Positions 32,581 through 44,110 are shown, counted from the stretch's first letter. The stretch is DNA of 64,000 nt from Nectonema munidae (GCA_030549495.1 JAUIRK010000189.1:186001-250000), one strand, 5' to 3'. Translations and numbers: made by a program. Notes: generated from the letters alone by a model not told the origin.

Positions 32581-33984
32581 ATTAAATAGCGAAATATTGC
32601 TATAAAACTTATACTACTAATAACTCATGTATTTCTTTGAAAACCTAGTTGTATATTCTGAAGTTAGTCTTTAAGTAATTGTCCAACAGTTCATCCTCTA
32701 AGTTACAACTTTTATTTAACCTTGAAAGTAACAAAGTTTAAAAGTTAACAATGAATTAATTATTTTTTATCATCAATAATTAAATTTATTTATACGTAAA
32801 AACTTTTATATGTAAAGTTTTTATACATAAAACATTTCTATCTTCCTTACCCATATGGTGAAAATTAAAAAGAATTTATCAACGACTTTCTACTTCTGAA
32901 TAAAGGATATCCTTCTTGGAATCCACTCTGAAATTTGAAATATTCAGGAAATAATTTGATATTGGATCAAAACTCACATATGTGATAAATTCTCCATTGG
33001 TACAATAAGTTTGTGCCATTTTTGGATGGAGTTTTCGGTGTATTCGAAAATTTCGGTCCAATGATCAAGACACAACTTGGCTGAATTGTTAAAGCACATG
33101 GAACACGACCCGTACAAATGCTTTTGGAAATAATTTTTCTTTTATGAAGTCATTTTGATACAAAATCCTGAAATTTAAGTTGTTTAAAATTTAAAATTCA
33201 AAACTTTTTTTTAATTTTAATTTAAATTAATGTATATGTGAATGTTTTAAAAAAGATTAAAACATTTCATTCGTGTAATTTAAATATATTCTCCCATTGC
33301 ATAAATGAATGTATAAGGCAAAATTTCTTTCTAAATGAATTTCATTCGGTAACAATGTTTTTAGTTTATTGGGTATGCGATAATTGAGTTTTGGCATAAA
33401 GAGCGAAAAACTTTTAATAAAAAAAATGAAAAAACTTGAATTACGCAAAAGTAGATAACTCAATTGAATAATGGATATAGTTCTTCGGTTATAACGGAAG
33501 TTTTAAATTTGTTCAGCTTAAAACCGGAAGAAGAAACAAGTCCAATTTTTATGTAATAACTTTAAAAATATGAAAATTAAACAATTTGACTTCACATAAA
33601 ATTAAATTGATACATGGATTAGCGTTTGCGAAACCAACTAAAAAATTTTAGATGATACATTTTCCCCTACTTATTAATGACATTTGTGATTATGTTATTC
33701 ATATAAGCATTTCAAAATTTAAAAAAAAAGTGAAAAAATAGTTCCCGAATCTGTTATTTAAATGAAAAAGGAAAATAAATGAAGATTTGGGAAAAAATTT
33801 TAATCGAAACAAAATTAAAATAAATATGGATTATATATAAACGTTTCTGGAATCAGTAATGTATAAAGGGTTTTTGTGGCTTACCTAAAAGAAAAATTGA
33901 TTATTTTTGAAATTAACTTTTATCTTGAATTATTATAATTTGGCAATCAAAAGTTTTACCACATATTATTTTTTTTATTATGAG
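32581..33984. other. AT-rich block without recognised gene
   Basis: Only short open frames (for example minus 32879-33061 with KMAQTYCTNGEFITYVSFD) that I cannot place in a family. Nothing further supported. Confidence 0.25.
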
Positions 33985-34470
33985 ATTAATAACTTATCTA
34001 ACATCCTCTCCCTGAATGAGGTATATCAAATCTTACACCTAGCAAAATATGAACTAATAGGTTGGAGATGAATTATCGGGGTATACAGGTAGGAGATGAA
34101 CCATCGTAGTATACAGGTATAATGTATATAGGTAATAACTTATGTAGCATCGTCTCCCCGAATGAGGTATATCAAATCTTACATCTAGCAGAATGTGAAC
34201 AGAAAGTTTAACATTGTCTTCCTAGTTATTTGTACATGGAATAGAAACCATCGTAGTATACAGGTTGGAGATGAATCATCGTAGTATACAGGTTGGAGAT
34301 GAATTATCGTAGTATACAGGTTGGAGATGAATCATTGTAGTATATAGTTTGGAGATGAATCATCGTAGAATACAGGTTGGAGAAGAATCATCGTAATATA
34401 CGGGTTGGAGATAACACCAAGTTGTCTACCCGCGTTCAACCGTACAGGTTATGAGAATATATCATTACAT
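33985..34470 (+). repeat. Composite repeat with GAATGAGGTATATCAAATC blocks
   Basis: Two copies of a ~70-bp block starting AATAACTTATSTARCATCST and containing GAATGAGGTATATCAAATC begin at about 33989 and 34133. They are followed by a 28-bp array and a closing block TTGTCTACCCGCGTTCAAC, CGTACAGGTTATGAGAATAT. The same order, with one 28-bp unit only, recurs inverted at 46745-46955. It is either the two ends of a very large element or two insertions of one repeat family. Confidence 0.7.
34247..34414 (+). repeat. 28-bp tandem array, six units
   Basis: Six head-to-tail units of ATCATCGTAGTATACAGG plus TTGGAGATGA (28 bp), 1-5 differences each. Two degenerate units also occur at about 34060-34115. 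Not palindromic and not separated by spacers. Confidence 0.85.
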
Positions 34471-34919
34471 ATTAGAGAAGAGTTTTCTAAACTCTTTATA
34501 CTGAAAAAATATTTCTTCAAATATATTACTGTTTTAGTTTAAAATGCAACCCTTATCTGCTAATTAATGGTATGAAGCCCATGGAAAATATAAACAGTAA
34601 AATGGTATTTCTTAAGGACTTATGATATAAGTAATGTATTCTGAAAGCCCATAAAAAATGCTTTAATTTGGTATATCGCATGATGCATTTTATTGAGAAA
34701 TGTGAAAGTTATAAGTGTTTTAATATTTGACTAAGATTTAAGCTAGGAACACTACAAATAAACTAAGCGTACACTAGCCCGATAAAATAAACCACACACG
34801 CGTGCTAAAGATGTGGTGAAGCGTATGCGAGATAAGAATTTCCTGCGCTCACAAACACGTAATGCAACATGTGTTAATCTTTCTTCGCATAGTTAACCGC
34901 TAAAATCAATCAATATTAT

Positions 34920-35036
34920 AATGTGATTTATTCTTCGCACACTGTCGGTATAAATATAACGAATGCCCTTCGTTAAAAATTAGAAAGGTTGTATCTAAAC
35001 TAAATAAAAGTAGACTACGATTATCCAACAAAACTC
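34920..35036 (+). repeat. 117-bp direct repeat, left of the MULE
   Basis: Begins AATGTGATTTATTCTTCGC and ends TTATCCAACAAAACTC. The partner at 36431-36547 differs at about three positions. A shorter third piece (GACTACGATTATCCAACAAA) is at about 36909. Confidence 0.85.
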
Positions 35037-35204
35037 TTACATTTAATAAAATTATAGAAACTATTGAAAAAAATCTTTAACTATATAAACTAACTATATA
35101 AAACTATATAGTGTTAAATAATTTAAACACTATATTTACTAGCCAAATATAAAAATTAATTCAAAGTAAACAGAAAAAAAATTTATTTGTATAGTTAGTT
35201 CAGT

Positions 35205-36171
35205 TCAAAATTAAGTCAATTATCATTTTTTCTTGATCTTCTTTTCTGTCTTTGTTGCCTCCACTCCAGTTATATTTTGAGTTTAATGACTCTATTTCAG
35301 GCACGTCAACCCAAAGTCTCTCCTCACTTTTAATAAAAAAATCAAAAAATACCTGTATAATATAGCAAAATACATATATGGTAAATACCTGTATGTCTGT
35401 TGTTTTTTGTCACAAGCAATAGCATATAAAATTGGTATTTGAGTAATATTTAAGAATGCGTGTATTGTTATAATTTGATAGAAGTGACACGGCGCTCTTT
35501 TAAAAGTTCCATCTATGTATATTTCGAATAAATTAGATGTTTGAACTAAATGAGTAAGCATTTTTCCATTAAAAATAATCAATCTTTTATTCTCATTCGT
35601 AAAACAGTCTAACTTTAGAAAATTAACGCCATTGGCATTAGTGTACTTTTCAGGTATATCAAAATGTAAATTGGAAGGAGGCTTGACTCTCTTTTTGTTG
35701 TAACGAATTTTTCGTAGAATACTTCTTTTGAAACTCAGCGTTTCTCTGTCTTCCCGATTTAACTTTGTTATGTTTTCTCTTTAAAAAGATAAAATAAATA
35801 CACACGCTAAATTTAAAAAAAAAGTACGATATATTTGGATAGTTGACTTATTTGAAGTTAGTGCTTCCAGTTTTATATTTTCATTAAACTTCTCTATACG
35901 CTCATTTATTTTTTCATGATTATGATCAAAAAACTTGAGAACATCATTGGAGCCGTCATTTTTGACAATTACTTTTCCTAACAAAATAAAAAACTACGAC
36001 ATAAAACGACTTCCAGTTTATTTAGGAAAATGAAAAAATGATTTTAAAACGTTTAATATTTTCTAATTTATTATAAAATATACCTGGACAGTTCCTTTTT
36101 GCACAGCGATAATGAATTGTAGAATTGAACACTCTGTTAATATGATACTTAAAATCTTCAATTATTATCAT
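35205..36171 (-). pseudogene. Small FLYWCH-MULE transposase gene with introns, shortened
   Basis: MULE transposases are Mutator-like DDE enzymes; many animal ones carry an N-terminal FLYWCH zinc finger. Exon 1 (36171-36084) reads FKYHINRVFNSTIHYRCAKR with NCPG. After a 106-bp GT-AG intron (35978-36083) the frame continues KVIVKNDGSNDVLKFFDHNH; CxxxxC plus HxH make the finger. After a second intron (acceptor near 35780) comes RENITKLNREDRETLSFKRS, HFDIPEKYTNANGVNF and LFEIYIDGTFKRAPCHFYQI with TIHAFLN, where YIDGTFK holds the first catalytic Asp. The core stops after ACDKKQQTYR; a last exon (ERLWVDVPEIESLNSKYNW) ends at about 35205. The second Asp and the Glu are missing, so it cannot be catalytic alone, but the frame stays open across the predicted splices. 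It sits between 117-bp direct repeats. Confidence 0.65.
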
Positions 36172-36430
36172 TTGGGGGACTCGGTACACACAAGTAATGA
36201 TGATGAAAAGAGCGTGAGTCGATAAAGTGATGAGGAGGAAAATTAGACAGGTTTTACTGCATGGTTGTTAAAAAGGCAGAAGCGACACGATCAAAGTGTA
36301 AGAGGGAGCTTCAATTCATCATAGCTATCATAGCTATCACGCGATTGATAAGTGGATTAAATTGTAGGCAAAATCGCCATGTAGGCAAAATGTCCGTGCT
36401 AAAATCAATAACAATCGTTTTAGAATCAAT

Positions 36431-36547
36431 AATGTGATTTATTCTTCGCACACTGTCGGTATAAAAATAACGAATGCTCTTCGTTAAAAATTAGAAAGGT
36501 TGTATCTAAACTAAATAAAAGTAGACTATGATTATCCAACAAAACTC
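36431..36547 (+). repeat. 117-bp direct repeat, right of the MULE
   Basis: Partner of 34920-35036, same orientation, about 97% identical. Similarity also reaches a little upstream (GCTAAAATCAAT in both) with an indel. Confidence 0.85.
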
Positions 36548-37820
36548 ATTATTTCTTCAATGTGGATGCATGCGCACACGTGTTAGATTCGAAAATTATA
36601 ATTATTTTATAAAAATATAGAAATAAATTTAGGATTATTCAAAAAAAAAATAAATTCATGAGATTACTTATTGAGAAAAATTGATTAAAACACATATTTT
36701 GATCTATTTATCTTCTCTTTAGAAATTTATATGCAGTAAACAATAATAAAAATGATATTTATCCAAAACATATTTTTTTCGAATCAAAGTGTAAATCAAA
36801 CCCGCACTTAAATTTTGGATGATTAATTCAAAAGAAGCAAAAAACTAATGTTAATTTATAAAAGACCGAAAACTAAAATGATTTTATAAAAATCTAAAAA
36901 TAAATAGTGGACTACGATTATCCAACAAAACTTGTACATTCGATCTACATTTTTCACTTCAAAAATAATTTTAAATTTATTAGAAAAACATTATACTGAC
37001 CTATACTACTGACCCATAAAAAGTAAAAAATATATATTTATTTTCGACAGTTTTCTTTAACTATGAAATTTTAAAATGTTAAAAATCATATTTTACCTTT
37101 GTGAATATAAAATATTGAAAAAATATTATATAAATTAAGAACGTTAATTATTATTGGTATTTTTTGAAACTAGATAAAACTTGACTGACCTCACATAAAA
37201 GCAGATTTTGGAAAAATAAAGATATATTTATTTGTATAACCTAGCCTATGTTAACCACAAAGAGTATACCTTTCCAATGATACCATTTTCATTTAATTTT
37301 TTTTTAAAATCTTCACATTATGCTTCAATAAAAAGGTAGTCCGTAATTTTTTCAAAAATTTAGACCAAATTTTTCGAAGTAAAGTCCATTTATTAAAATT
37401 TTTTAAAACTTTTGGAAAAATAAATTATTCTAGAGTATGTAGCAAACGATAAGCTTTCTAATGATATATATATCATGAAAAAGAAATATTGAAAAACAGT
37501 TTATTTCTTTCTTCAAATCAAACAAGTAAAAATTTCCAAAAAGTTATTTATTAGTAGTAGTATTATTATTAATATTATTATTATTATTATATATTACATA
37601 AACATTTCAACCAATCATATAGTTTTTATGAAATAAAACTGCAATTTCAAAGTTAAATTTTTTGAACTTTTAGGTAGAATTTTTGAAATGTGGCTTTCAA
37701 TATGTACGTAAAATATTTTTTGAAAATTTTTATTTTAAGTATATTTTTTAAGCATTTTACGATTTACACATTTAAATATATAATAAGGCTGGCAAGTTTG
37801 GCGTGTTGTCTCCCCGGGGT
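36548..37820. other. AT-rich non-coding block
   Basis: No gene. Contains a TTATTATTATTA microsatellite near 37555-37600 and, at its end, GTTGTCTCCCCGGGG, a G+C island with a faint likeness to the GTCTCCCCGAATGAGG block at 34150. Confidence 0.35.
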
Positions 37821-37873
37821 TAGCTTATTTATAAAGATTAAATTCTTCAAATATTAACTGTTATAATTTATTA
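37821..37873 (+). repeat. 53-bp direct repeat, right copy
   Basis: Matches 32245-32297 with one change (ATTTATAAAG for ATTTGTAAAG). Confidence 0.8.
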
Positions 37874-38870
37874 AAGTTATAAGCATTAAAGAAAATTGTC
37901 CTGTAAGCTCATCTTTCATTCTGCATAAAAAGATTTTTGAATCTCAAATCAAGTATATTTTTGAAAGAAATCAAAATGCTATTTCAAAATTGATTTTTAT
38001 GTGTTATTATCAAATATTGAATAATTTACTTCAAAAAATGAAGTCTAAAATTAAGACTAATTAGCGGCAACTTACGGTAAAGGAATATAAGAATTAGATA
38101 GTGTTAAAGATTTTAAAAAATTTGAAGAAAGATACGAATTTTTCTTAGATTTTTCTATTGACAGATGTTCATGCGGAAAGAGTTAACTGATCGGAGTTTA
38201 CGTACATATTTTTGAAAGGTGAGTTTGGTAGGAGAATCTGTAGTGTTGGTGTGAATAAGGTAGGTGAAACTGCATTGACAGCTTAGGCGTTGATAAAATT
38301 TGCGCTTATTCTTCACTAACTTCAAAGTAGACTTGATGTTTCCCTATTCTCCATTGGCTAAATGTTTTTCATTCCTTTCTAATTTTTTAGGTCGAGAATT
38401 CTTCAGTCTTGTTTCTCGATACTTGGAAGATTTTTAAGCTTCTCGATTTTCGAGAAAAATTACATGAAACTCGAGAATTTTTTTTTATATGTTTATATAT
38501 TAGTATATAGTAGTATTTTTGGTTTATAATAGTATTTTTTGAAAATTGACTATATATATTTTTTGTATTATTTTTCTTTTATTTTTACATTTTTATTTTT
38601 TATATTATTTTTTTATTTTTATTTTTTTGTACTTGTTTTATTAGTTTACGAAAAGAACTAACTATAAAGGCTCTGAAAATTAGAATAAAAGATTTTTTAA
38701 AAACATGAAAAAATCTCTTTTTTTTATTGAACTTTTTTTATATATTTTAATTTTGATTTATAAAGATATTTTTTAATTTTCTCAATTTTTAAAATGGCAC
38801 ATACCTCAGAAATTTGGAAAGAATTTATAAAATTAGAAAAATGATAGCGCTAAGTGTAAGAATTTTAATG
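37874..38870. other. AT-rich non-coding block
   Basis: Includes TTCTCGATTTTCGAGAA-type inverted runs near 38380-38480 and TTTTTATTTTT-rich DNA near 38570-38640. No gene seen. Confidence 0.3.
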
Positions 38871-38880
38871 ATATTATTCA

Positions 38881-39349
38881 ATGCAAAAATACCTCTACAA
38901 CTGGGTAATTAGACATTTTACAGCTATACATAAAGGTACATTTTCTCGAAAACAAAAAATTGAAATTCAAGGTTCATCAAAGGAGCTTAAAATAATTGAC
39001 TTCACAAAAAAAATAAGCTTATCTGAAATTGTGGCCAAATTAGCTGCATTGGACGGATTTAGTATCCACGGTATTACAAATAGCAGCTATATATAAGAAA
39101 ATCTTTGATCAGGTGCTTATGTTTTACCTAAAGACGAAACGGCTGTTATGAACAAAGTTTTAGAGTTTTATATAAATAAAAAACTTAAAAAAAGGAAAAA
39201 CAATAAGCAAAAGGTTTCTCTATCTCTGGATGAATATACTTATAAGTTCTAAAGATAAAAGATATATAAATATTGTTATTCATTTTCAAGATGGTGAAAG
39301 TATGAATTTAGGCGTTATTTTTCTTAGATTCAATTTGTGCTGAAGATTT
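38881..39349 (+). pseudogene. hAT transposase, left part
   Basis: Reads KKISLSEIVAKLAALDGFSI then HGITNSSYI (38881-39096), the 'IAxDGxxxxxIxNSxxLRK' block of BED-type hAT transposases, then in another frame GAYVLPKDETAVMNKVLEFY and SLSLDEYTYKF ('LxxDEWTS', first catalytic Asp), then INIVIHFQDGESMNLGVI. It has two stops or shifts before the CACTA junction. Confidence 0.65.
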
Positions 39350-39378
39350 AGGGACTGTGTTCTCAAGATTTAGCAAAA

Positions 39379-41351
39379 ATGGAGAAAACTTTTGAGGTTG
39401 ATTGCTTTAATGGGTTGGAGTCATCATTTTTACAACATAAATATTTTTCGAGAAATTTTAATTTAGTTGAAGCCATGAAGGTCGTCATAGGAACAAAAGA
39501 AGTTTATAATTTCAAGAAGCATAAAGCTTCTAAAGAAGTTTGTGCGTATTACGTGCCTTTTTTACAACAACTTCAAGTTTTACTTTTTCATAACAAAGTA
39601 AACTTTTTTGGAGCGGATGGATTTTTTAAAAGTCATATGAGTGATTTTTCCGATGGACACTACTTAAAAAATCTGGACTTTGATGAAAAAGACACTTCTT
39701 TATATGTTGGTCTACATTATGATGACTTTGAGATCACTAATCCTCTAGGATCTCATAGAAAAAAACACAAAGTTTCTGTCTTTTATTGGACATTGCTTAA
39801 TCTTCAGCCATGTTTACGTTTTACTTTACTATTCTCACAACTGTTAGCAGTAATCAAAACACAAAATTTGAAAAAGTTTGGTATTAGAAAAGTTTTGGAA
39901 AATTTCAACGACGATATGAAAAAATTATCTGAAGGTGTAAACTTGAAAGTTAATGGAAGTATTCAAAGCGTTTATGGTATTCTTTATTGTGTTTTTGAGG
40001 ACACACCCGCTGCGCAATATATTGGAGGTTTCAAAGAAGGCGTAAACTTTGCTAAGAAACCATGTAGAAATTGTGAAGTTGATACTTCTCAACTCATTAA
40101 TAGTCTTTACGGGACTCAATTCAGTTTGAGAAACGAAAGACAACATCGTATCAGATGTGAAGAAATGAAAAAGAAACCATTACATGAAAAGAAGTATACT
40201 TCTCAAAAATGTATGGTATCAACAATGAATCTGTCTTTGCACGTTTTCCTTATTTTAAAATTACAGAATGCATTTTACACGATCCAATGCATGTTCTTTT
40301 TGAAGATGTTGTGAAGTTATCATTGCAGTTGATTCTAGAATTTTTTATTTATGTAAAAAGGTACTTTACACTAGAAACACTTAATTCTCTCATTTTAAGC
40401 TTTGATTATCCTCAAGAAATGTTGAATGATAAGCCACAAACTCTAGAAAAAAATTATTTGAAGTACACAAATGCCCTTCCTTTAACTTCAGTAGAAACAA
40501 AGAATTTCATGCTTGTTTTACCTTTTTTAATATCCGGGTTTATTCCTAAAGAAGACAGAGTTTGGCAAAATTTTATAAAACTCATCAAGATATCATTACT
40601 TATAATTTCTCCTATTGCTTCTGATGTCACTTTAAACTTTTTGTTTGAACTAATTTATCAACATAATTCTTTTTTTTCTGAAACTTTTGGACATGTAACA
40701 TTCCCTCCGAAATTTCATTACAACACACTTTCCAGAACAAATAAAAATTTTGGACCGGGCCGAAACCATTGGTGTTTACGGTTTGAGGCTAAGCACGCTG
40801 TTTTCAAGAATTTTAAGTGGAAGAACTTCAAATGTGTTGAAAAATCTTTATCATACTTCCATCAATACTGGATGTGTTTGAATTTTATGGATAAAAGCTT
40901 ATCTTTGAAACTTTTTAGTGAAGATATAGTAACAAATGAAAAGCGATCCTTAAATGGCGATGAAGATGCTGATTTAATTGACTTTATAATGCGAAGTCCA
41001 AGTTCGATAAGGAGCGATATAAACATTTCATCAGTCAACTATGTTAAATTTAAACCAATTAATTATACGAAAAACAGTGTCTTAATTTACAGTGATATGA
41101 ACAGTGAAACGCCAAAGTTTTGTAAAATTGAAAAGATTTATGTTTGCGATGATAGTGAAGTAATTTTTGTCTGCCAAAAACTTAAAGTAATTGAATTTGA
41201 CTCCCATTTAAATGCTTTTTTATGTGAAAAGATATCACAAAAAATTTGTGTTAGTTTGCGAAATATTTTTTATAAATGGCTACAAAGTTCCTATTTTCAT
41301 GGAAATTTTTTTTATGTTGTTTTAATAAATGTTGACTTCTGTTGGTCATAA
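39379..41351 (+). pseudogene. CACTA transposase (animal 'DPMH' type)
   Basis: Encoded by two long overlapping frames, 39379-40314 and 40209-41351 (shift at about 40210-40300), otherwise intact over 1.9 kb. Blocks: YYVPFLQQLQVLLFH; SLYVGLHYDDFEITNPLGSH (a catalytic Asp within YDDFE); KVSVFYWTLLNLQPCLRFTL; YGILYCVFEDTPAAQYIGGF (second Asp) with CRNCEVD; then YGINNESVFARFPYFKITEC and ILHDPMHVLFEDVV, the 'PPDxMHDLLEGV' block typical of animal CACTA enzymes (compare TNP2 of plants); NHWCLRFEAKHAVFKNFKW ('WCMRFEAKH', likely catalytic Glu); and a C-terminal beta part, PKFCKIEKIYVCDDSEVIFV. Only one frame break is seen, which might be a short intron, so it is recent. Its role is cut-and-paste transposition in the nucleus. 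Confidence 0.8.
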
Positions 41352-41414
41352 ATTTAAGTTTTTTCACATCACATTAAATTTTTTAATTTTATAATATACT
41401 TTTTAGCGATTTTA

Positions 41415-42474
41415 AAAGGTTTAGATCAATGAGTAAGGAAAATTTAAGCAAGATTGCTGAAGAAATAAATGAACGTTTATCAGTTTCAGAAATTCAAGAA
41501 AAATTAAAGGCTTAGCAGTTTCCACCATATGTTATTCTGGCTTTCGAAGGTTGATTCTTTTTACTTACCTTTTGTTATTAAGAATATTTTTTTAGAAAAT
41601 GAAATTGATGGTATGGTATTTTTAAATTTACAAGAGAAAGACATATTATTAATGATCGGAAACAAGGTTGGACCAACAAAAAAATTGATGATGATAATAA
41701 ATCATGCGGCTAGAAACAAAGACATGATTCTTACTGATTCTGATGAACTAACATCACCTAAAATTATGTCAACTTGTTCAAACGTAAGTTCACGATATAG
41801 ATTTGCAATTTATTTATACATACGTATTGCAGACAGAAAATGGAAGAAATGGTAAATCCATGTATACCAAAGTTTTCTACAAAAATGACCTCTCTTTTGG
41901 AAAGCGGAAATGTCATAAATGAATTTGACAAGTTGGTGGAAGAAGTTCATACCAACTCATATCTATAGGCGATTTCGACAGTAAAGAGAATTACGATTCC
42001 TTGGGTAGATCACTTTATTCAATTTATCCGTGTATTGGATTCCCATATGGGAGAGTTCCATGGGTAATTAAGATTATTTTTAGTGTGATTTTTTTTAATG
42101 ATCATCAGGTTTTTTAGGCTTTTTTCAACAAAAAACTTTCTCAAAAAGTTCGCAACATAAGATGGAAATGGAATAAACCTAGAAACTCCAACTCAGTAAG
42201 CAAAGAAAAAAGAAGCTTGAATTTCGTTCTTAGCAAAAACTATCGTAAAAATATTTGTCTTATACATTTTTTATATTTGTTTTCTTTTTAAAAATTCTTT
42301 GTAGAAGAGAGTGAAACTGGAATGTCCTCCTCAGAAGCTCATCAATTTTTATGTGAAGAAATCAAAAAAAGTGATCAAGATAGAGAATTTTCAGCAATAT
42401 ATTTAGCACAAGAAGTTAGTTTATCTGAAAGAAGAATAAAAATGAGAAACCATTTTTTAAAACAACAAAATTAG
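41415..42474 (+). CDS. SAM-domain protein of the CACTA element (multi-exon)
   Basis: Begins MSKENLSKIAEEINERLSVS (about 41429). A SAM domain covers 41529-41720: FLENEIDGMVFLNLQEKDIL and NKVGPTKKLMMIINHA match the 'ENEIDGxxLLxLxExDLxxM...GPRxKLxxxI' helices; SAM domains mediate protein or RNA binding and polymerisation. Later exons: SIGDFDSKENYDSLGRSLYS with CIGFPYGRVPWV (to 42064), AFFNKKLSQKVRNIRWKWNK (about 42115-42200) and ETGMSSSEAHQFLCEEIKKS to the stop at 42474. The 'NKKLSxKxRNxRWK' block recurs in SAM-domain proteins I recall from fish and invertebrates next to this transposase type. AG before 42116 and GTAAG near 41784 are plausible splice sites; one stop near 41515 must be spliced out or is a lesion. 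Same strand, 80 bp after the transposase. A TNPA-like accessory role is inference. Confidence 0.55.
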
Positions 42475-42891
42475 TCAAGTTTGAAAAGAAGTTTTTGGAA
42501 AGCATGTAAAATGTTGGAGAATATATTTTGTGTTTTTTTTAATCAATTTTCAATAAATTACCTTGGATTTTAACATTTTTATTTATTTTTTCAAATTGTT
42601 TTTTTTATTTTTGGAGCGGTTATTCATCAATTACACATATGAATATTTTAGAAGTTCAAATGGGGTATGTTTTTGAAATCATGTCCAAACATACATTTCA
42701 TCATTTGGACTAAATTTCCACCACCTAAGCGCCTCATAGTTAAAGTGTTTAGAATCTTGGCGTTTAGAAATAAACTTATAAGTGTTCAGACGCTTAGAGT
42801 TTAAACATGTTTACAATTTTAGGTGTTCAAAATCGGTGACCTATTTGGTGTTTAGTTTTGTGTTTAGTCTCTAAACACATTTTTTACAGTG

Positions 42892-44110
42892 TATTGTTAT
42901 TCATTTTCAAGATTTGTGAAAGTATGAATTTAAGTGTTATTTTTCTTAGATTCAATTTGTGCTGAAGATTTTTATGAGCTTTTAAAATTGAAATTAAAAG
43001 AATTTTCAATAAATGTTTATGACATAATAAGTATTACTACAGATGGAACAAGCATCATGAAGAAACTTTGGATAAACTTTTTAGTTCACTTACAGTGCTT
43101 TTTTCATACAATTCATTTGTAGGTATCATTTATCAAAGCAAAGAGAATTATAAAAACAATTTTATTTATGATGATGAAAGTGAAGCTGATGACGACTAAA
43201 CAGATATTCAAAATATAGACATTAAGTGTGTTGAAGTTACTGAAATTGTAAAGTTATTTAAAAAGTCACTAGTGACTCTTAAAAAGCATGTGACGTTAGA
43301 TCATGGTCATCAACCTAATCTTTTTCTTCATATAAAAAGAAGGTGGAATAGTTTAATTATTATGTAAGAACGATTTACTCTTCTTAAAGATTCAATATTC
43401 AAAGCTCTTGTTGATCTTAAAGAAAATACTAATAAATATTTATAGAAATTGATTTTGATAGTTTACAAATGCAACTCTATTCGCAACACTCGAACCAGTT
43501 CAACTAGCACTTCAAAGGTTATACGTGAAAAAAATGTAATCTTTTAGAAAGTGAAGCAATCTTTAATTTTTTAGAAAAAATTTTTTAAAAAAAATAAAAA
43601 ATCATTTTCAAAAAAAAAGTCAATAAATTATATCAAAGGATAAAAACAAAAATATTGTATCACTTTTGCACTTTTATCAAACCCGAATTATTTTGGTTTC
43701 TGACAATTTTTCATTTAAATATTCTATTTAGATATTTTTCAAAAAATGTTTCCTCAAAGTTCAAAACAAGAAGCAAAATCACTTTAACATTAGTAAAGAG
43801 TCTTTATCTCAGAACTTGGATAGATGAATTAAGGAATTTTTGAATGTAGAAAAAAAAAGAAAAATTTTTGTACTTTGAATGAAGAAATGCACTTTTTCAG
43901 CCAAATAAGGATTTTTGATTATATGAATACATTACAATTATTAAAAAATTTCTTATTATCTATTAAACCAACATCCTGTAAGTGAGAGGAATTTTTCAAT
44001 TGCTTCAAAATTTTTATCTCAAAAATGATTTAAAAAAATAAATCTTTAAATGATTTATTACTTTTTAAATAAAGATTAGTCTACATGAATTTGTATTTTT
44101 TTTAATGAAA
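42892..44110 (+). pseudogene. hAT transposase, right part
   Basis: After the 79-bp repeat: DSICAEDFYELLKLKLKEFS, INVYDIISITTDGTSIMKK and LQCFFHTIHL (42934-43122), the 'VSxTTDGASVMxxFG ... CxxHxxHL' core with the second Asp; then VTEIVKLFKKSLVTLKKHV and RRWNSLIIM (43200-43370); near the end, in other frames, FLLSIKPTSCK and ERNFSIASKFLSQK (about 43950-44030), the dimerisation domain. Stops and shifts throughout. Confidence 0.65.

Larger units (their letters stand above)
39350..42891 (+). mobile_element. CACTA/EnSpm element with transposase and SAM-domain gene, 5' end lost
   Basis: The right end is canonical: TTTTTTACAGTG (CACTGTAAAAAA read outward) at 42880-42891, preceded by about 200 bp with repeated GTGTTTAG, GGCGTTTAG and GTGTTCAGACGCTTAG motifs like CACTA subterminal repeats. 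The left end is not canonical: the hAT sequence joins GGGACTGTGTTCTCAAGATT directly and no CACTGTAAAAAA is present. The transposase N-terminus also looks short, so the 5' end was lost. Two genes on the plus strand: 39379-41351 and about 41430-42474. Confidence 0.75.
38881..44110 (+). mobile_element. hAT element 3, interrupted by a CACTA element
   Basis: hAT coding pieces in order flank the CACTA block: 38881-39349 on the left and 42892-44110 on the right. The right piece starts by repeating the last 79 bp of the left piece (39271-39349 against 42892-42971, four mismatches and one inserted base). Terminal inverted repeats of the hAT itself were not located, so 38881 and 44110 are limits of recognisable coding sequence, not true ends. 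Confidence 0.65.

Noticed and set aside
34247-34414. CRISPR-like array of 28-bp repeats
   Set aside because: Units are head to tail without spacers, are not palindromic, and the window is eukaryotic.
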